This document shows, piece by piece, positions 14,082 to 17,063 of a stretch of DNA of 17,063 nucleotides (the first letter of the stretch is position 1; each line of letters begins with the position of its first letter). This DNA comes from DAXETY01 sp051155755. Its GTDB lineage: Bacteria > Desulfobacterota > Desulfobacteria > Desulfobacterales > SG8-13. The notes beneath the pieces were generated by a model. That model did no database searches and was not told the origin of the DNA. It saw nothing but the letters and a program-made list of their open reading frames with translations. Both the position numbers and the translations under genes were made by a program. The stretch spans positions 1-17,063 of the forward strand of contig DAXETY010000080.1 in assembly GCA_051155755.1 (NCBI GenBank), read 5' to 3'.

Positions 14082-14101
14082 CCCGGTTTGGGCAAGAATC
14101 A
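14082..14101 (+). repeat. Remnant (terminal block) of the multi-hairpin repeat, copy C
   Basis: The 20 bases at 14082-14101 are the exact reverse complement of TGATTCTTGCCCAAACCGGG at 11721-11740, the end block of copy B. Copy A has the same block with changes. The rest of the repeat is not recognisable here: in place of the GAAGCAC hairpin the sequence has a different inverted repeat (14028-14068). The orientation is the same as copy A. Confidence 0.6.
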
Positions 14102-14137
14102 CTCAAACCCAGGTTGCCATTGCCGCGATGTACGGCT

Positions 14138-14311
14138 TCATTTACAAACGTAGCGGGTGAAGCATTCCCACTGGTTACAGCGGACAATGGCGGTTTCGCT
14201 GCATTCACCGTCAGCGGGTTCCGCATCGTTCAAACGTTTCGGATGCTGAGGGGTTCGCGGTTTTTGGAAGGCGTACCGTTTAATATCCCTTTTCTTCGGT
14301 CGGATCGACAT
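14138..14311 (-). CDS. Probable small cysteine-containing protein (57 residues)
   Basis: The frame starts at an ATG (14311) with GGAG six bases upstream and runs 57 residues to a TGA. The N-terminal half is very basic (MSIRPKKRDIKRYAFQKP). The C-terminal part has four cysteines spaced C-x8-C-x5-C-x5-C, from GECSETAIVRC through QWEC to RYVCK. Four cysteines in a short tail suggest metal binding. A promoter with a perfect TTGACA lies at 14436-14463, about 120 bases upstream. No homology is recognised. A GTG four codons upstream (14323) overlaps the ribosome site, so I prefer the ATG. The repeat remnant C follows its stop. The call rests on ribosome site, promoter and composition, and could be a chance frame. 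Confidence 0.45.
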   Translation of the reverse strand: MSIRPKKRDIKRYAFQKPRTPQHPKRLNDAEPADGECSETAIVRCNQWECFTRYVCK

Positions 14312-14435
14312 TATGTTCTCCACACGGCGTCGGGGGCCCGGGTTGCGGATCGGTCAAACGGCCCGATGGTCAGCAGATTTTATGGCCGATTCATCCGGGG
14401 TGAACCTGCAAATACATTTTTATACTCGAAAAATT

Positions 14436-14463
14436 ACAATAGAAACGAAACCTTCCTTGTCAA
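14436..14463 (-). promoter_or_regulatory. Probable sigma-70 promoter for the small cysteine protein
   Basis: On the minus strand TTGACA (plus 14458-14463, perfect) is followed after 16 bases by TATTGT (plus 14436-14441, four of six consensus bases). An alternative -10, TGTAAT, lies 19 bases away. The flanks are AT-rich, as expected of a promoter. It reads toward the 57-residue frame at 14311-14138. Confidence 0.5.
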
Positions 14464-14617
14464 CAACTGCTGAAAAAAATCCATCCGCGAATCGATTTTT
14501 TTTGATAATTTCAACCGGCCGACGGCAACCCGGCCGTGTCGGCAGCGTCACCTGCCGCCGCCCGCGCTGAAAAACCGAAAAGGCCCATCGCCGTTCGAAC
14601 GAGGCAACCGACCGCAA

Positions 14618-17063
14618 ATGAACGAAATTCCGAGCAAAAGCAATCCGCACCCCGGCAGAAGTCATAGATGGCTGCGGGCGGCGTGGATTTCCGGGGCGCT
14701 TCTGGTGGGTGCCGCGCTGCTGGGAATGCTGTTTCTGATGCACCGTCCCGAAACCTTGCACCCGCTGCTGGAAAAAGCACTGTCGGCCGCTACCGGGCTG
14801 TCGATTCGGTACCAACATCTTTCGTTGGATCTGACCGCGGGGAAGCTGCAGGTCGAAAACCTGCATATTTCCGCCGGCCGCGCGATTCAGGACATCGAAA
14901 TCTCGGTTCCCCGGCTGCGGGTCCGGTACCGGCACAACGGGTCTTTGACCGACCGGGTACTCGTCCTGGAACAGGTCGATCTGCAGGCGCCCGACATCCG
15001 GCTGGGCCCCGGATTCGAAATTCCGGCGCCGTCGACGGGAGGACAGCCGATCGACCGGCACGAGGCGCCCTTTCGATGGAGGGTGCCGGCCGTTGTTGTC
15101 TCGGAAGTCCGCCTTCGAGAACTGTCGGCTTCATCCGGGCGACTGCAGCTGGAAACCGGCACGATCATCGCGCATTGCAACGATGTAGCCCTGCTTCTGG
15201 AAGATTCCGGACGATTCACGCTTCAGACCACACCTGCAATTCAATGGCTACGGGCCCATGTGACGGCCGGCGCCGATCGTGTGACCGCCGATTTTTCCCG
15301 CCGCGCGGACGGAAACATCGGCGGAAGCATTCAGACGGTGGCCGGAAAGCTCCAGACAACTTCACTGACGGCGGGCGAAATGGCCATCGAGTTCGAAGCC
15401 GTTTTCGATCCGGCTATGAAAGACCTCCGGGTGGACCAGGCTCGGCTGCAGGGCCGGCTGTCTCTTGCGGAAGGTCCGACCCGGGGGCTTTCTCTGACCG
15501 GGCGGGGAACTTACCGGAAAGCCGAAAATGCTGCACTGGTCTCCCACTGGCAGATGATCGCACCGGATCTGGTGGAAGCCTCCGGCACGGCCGAATGGAA
15601 TCCGGACGGCAAAAGCGGTTTGGCTCTGCGAATCCGAGAGGCCCGGTTGGCGACGGCCGGCGCAAAGGATTTCATCGAACCGGTGCTCGGGGAGCACTGG
15701 CCTGCATTCGACGTTTCCGGTCCCTTGGCATTGCAGGGCTGGTTGGAAGGGGTGCCCGGGACGCCTCTGGCAGACTGGCGGTCGGAATCGACCTGGAGCC
15801 TGGACCGCATTCATGTGGGCGTCGACCGGGGCCGCACCCGGCTGGCGGGCCGTCTGGGCGGCCGGCTGCAACTGTCCGGCGGACTGGTGCAGCCGGCTTC
15901 CGAATTTCAATTGATCCTGGAGACCGAAGCCCTGCAGGCGGGCGGCGTTCGCATCGGAGCGGGGCGTATCAAACTGAACGGCAGCGGCCCGCTGCGGACA
16001 CCGAAGGTTTCCGTGGATGCGAACATCGCTGCAGGGTTCGTCGCCGGTAAAGTCGAACGCTATGGATTTCGAAACATTCGGATCAATGCACCCGACGGTC
16101 GAATCGACGTGACCCGGGCTGCCGTCCATCTCCCCGACCTGAAGGTGACCTCCGAAGAGATCGGTCGATTCCAGGGCTCGTTGCGCGCAGAAGGCGGCGA
16201 AATTTTCACGAACCTGGAATCTCCGGATGCATCCCTGCTGCGATTGGCCGCCGCCTGGCGACTGTTGCCCGAAAACTGGCACGGCCGGTCCCGGGATCGG
16301 CTGCGACTGTCTTTCCACCGCCGTGCCGACGGCAACGGTTCGCTGAAGGCGCGGCTGGACATCGATGGACTCGGATTCAACAGCCCGGACAATCGCATTC
16401 TGGCTGAAAATCTGCAGATCGCAGCCGCATTGGATTGCCGGCTTACCGCCGGGACAACCCGTGCAACCCTTACGACAACGGCCGCAACGGGGGAAATCCT
16501 CTGGGGACGACATTATCTGGACATCGCCGCCGAACCGCTGTCCCTCGACGGCAGTGCGACCTACCGGTCGAAAGATGGCTTCCTTTCTTTCGAAGGTTGG
16601 AAACTGAAATGGCAGCACCAGGGGACGATGACCGCTTCCGGAAACATCGAACTGGACCGGCGGCCGGCGCCGTCGATGCACTTCGACCTGAACGTGCCGA
16701 AAACGCCGCTGTCACCCCTGGCCAACCGCTGGCTGGTGGAACCCTACCGGTTCGAGCACCCCGCGCTGGAATCGTTGGCAATCGACGGCAGCGTGTCGGC
16801 AACCCTGACGGTTCACAGAAACGCCTCGAAGTGGACGGTTGACGGCCTTACAACGCTGCACGACGGATCGTTTCAATATCGGGACCGGGAAGTGATTCTT
16901 GAGGGTATCGAATTGAACCTGCCGATCTGGCTCACGCAGGAATCAACGACCGCCACCGGACAGCCCCGGCAGGGCAATCTTTCCATATCGAAAATCTCGC
17001 TGCCGTTTCTACCGGTCCAGCCGTTGTCGGCGCCGCTCACCGTGGAACCGAACCGCATCCGTT
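14618..17063 (+). CDS. AsmA/YdbH-like large envelope protein, N-terminal part
   Basis: The frame from the ATG at 14618 is open for 815 codons to the window edge. A short basic N-terminus is followed by one transmembrane anchor (about 21-41, ISGALLVGAALLGMLFLM). Everything after it is a repetitive beta-rich periplasmic region of alternating hydrophobic strands, for example LQVENLHISAG, VLVLEQVDLQAPDI and GRLQLETGTI. This is the pattern of AsmA-like proteins (TamB, YdbH, YhdP), which form long grooves that carry lipids between the membranes. VDGLTTLHDGSFQYRDREVILEGIELNLP near the end of the window resembles the repeated unit of the YdbH type. The ribosome site is weak (GAGG 13 bases upstream). 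The C-terminal part is not in the window. The family call is firm; the YdbH subtype is inference. Confidence 0.75.
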   Translation, partial: MNEIPSKSNPHPGRSHRWLRAAWISGALLVGAALLGMLFLMHRPETLHPLLEKALSAATGLSIRYQHLSLDLTAGKLQVENLHISAGRAIQDIEISVPRLRVRYRHNGSLTDRVLVLEQVDLQAPDIRLGPGFEIPAPSTGGQPIDRHEAPFRWRVPAVVVSEVRLRELSASSGRLQLETGTIIAHCNDVALLLEDSGRFTLQTTPAIQWLRAHVTAGADRVTADFSRRADGNIGGSIQTVAGKLQTTSLTAGEMAIEFEAVFDPAMKDLRVDQARLQGRLSLAEGPTRGLSLTGRGTYRKAENAALVSHWQMIAPDLVEASGTAEWNPDGKSGLALRIREARLATAGAKDFIEPVLGEHWPAFDVSGPLALQGWLEGVPGTPLADWRSESTWSLDRIHVGVDRGRTRLAGRLGGRLQLSGGLVQPASEFQLILETEALQAGGVRIGAGRIKLNGSGPLRTPKVSVDANIAAGFVAGKVERYGFRNIRINAPDGRIDVTRAAVHLPDLKVTSEEIGRFQGSLRAEGGEIFTNLESPDASLLRLAAAWRLLPENWHGRSRDRLRLSFHRRADGNGSLKARLDIDGLGFNSPDNRILAENLQIAAALDCRLTAGTTRATLTTTAATGEILWGRHYLDIAAEPLSLDGSATYRSKDGFLSFEGWKLKWQHQGTMTASGNIELDRRPAPSMHFDLNVPKTPLSPLANRWLVEPYRFEHPALESLAIDGSVSATLTVHRNASKWTVDGLTTLHDGSFQYRDREVILEGIELNLPIWLTQESTTATGQPRQGNLSISKISLPFLPVQPLSAPLTVEPNRIR

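Larger units (their letters stand above)
13692..14617. other. Large intergenic region between SDR operon and AsmA-like gene
   Basis: This gap of about 930 bases holds the SDR promoter, a repeat remnant (14082-14101), a probable small protein gene on the minus strand (14138-14311) and its promoter (14436-14463). The stretch 13867-14040 is AT-richer than its surroundings and has many imperfect short inverted repeats. Several open frames cross it, but none has a ribosome site or recognisable similarity. AGCGAACC at 14028-14035 and GGTTCGCT at 14061-14068 are an 8-base inverted repeat. No promoter for the plus-strand gene at 14618 was convincingly found. Confidence 0.5.

Noticed and set aside
14024..14473. 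149-codon plus-strand frame in the large gap
   Set aside because: No ribosome site or recognised motif. It is antisense to the better supported 57-residue frame and runs through the repeat remnant.
14474..14506. A-run/T-run inverted repeat (AAAAAAATC...GATTTTTTT) as a terminator
   Set aside because: The stem is almost purely A-T, and no gene on the plus strand ends just before it.
14668..16050. 460-codon plus-strand frame
   Set aside because: It is an out-of-frame shadow of the AsmA-like gene: GC-rich, full of Arg, Gly and Pro, and without a domain, while the true frame is open to the window edge with an anchor and beta repeats.
15362..16681. 439-codon minus-strand frame
   Set aside because: It is antisense to the AsmA-like gene, low in recognisable motifs, and has no ribosome site.

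Overview
The window looks like chromosomal DNA from a Gram-negative, probably anaerobic bacterium. GC content is fairly high. The genes include an outer-membrane secretion accessory pair (gspA/gspB), a very large AsmA/YdbH-like envelope protein, a DUF362 protein with a two-cluster ferredoxin tail, a COG2316-type HD hydrolase and a 100-residue Hsp20. That mix suggests Desulfobacterota (sulfate-reducer relatives such as Desulfosarcina). The assignment rests on gene content alone and is tentative.

Layout. 1-227 (-) is the N-terminus of an exported trypsin-like (HtrA/DegP-type) protease cut by the window edge. 914-1297 (+) is a single-domain response regulator and 1549-1851 (+) a small Hsp20. 2027-3914 (-) holds an HD hydrolase and the DUF362/ferredoxin protein. 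3915-4408 is a busy intergenic region. It carries a degenerate copy of a multi-hairpin repeat, then a likely small RNA on the minus strand with its own promoter, an exposed anti-Shine-Dalgarno-like stretch and a strong terminator, and finally a divergent promoter for the next gene. 4409-6422 (+) encodes an exported protein with a degenerate HAD/LNS2-like C-terminal half and a MobA-like nucleotidyltransferase. 6524-13691 is a long minus-strand run that probably comprises several transcription units. In order of transcription these are: an SDR dehydrogenase and an uncharacterised 325-residue protein; gspA and gspB; then a DHFR-family reductase, an OsmC protein, an O-methyltransferase and a cysteine-rich YkgJ-like protein. 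13692-14617 is a large gap. It holds a promoter for the SDR gene, a vestige of the same repeat, and a probable 57-residue cysteine-containing protein with its own promoter. 14618-17063 (+) is the start of an AsmA/YdbH-like protein that runs off the window.

Most protein genes are recognisable housekeeping or accessory families, and no defence system, CRISPR array, prophage, transposase, tRNA or rRNA was seen. The more unusual content is non-coding or small: the anti-SD-like small RNA candidate (about 4168-4290), the multi-hairpin interspersed repeat (4035-4164, 11722-11859, remnant at 14082-14101), and the small cysteine protein at 14138-14311. Among the proteins, the least understood are the 325-residue protein at 11955-12932, the YkgJ-like protein at 6524-7378 and the HAD-like protein at 4409-5170.
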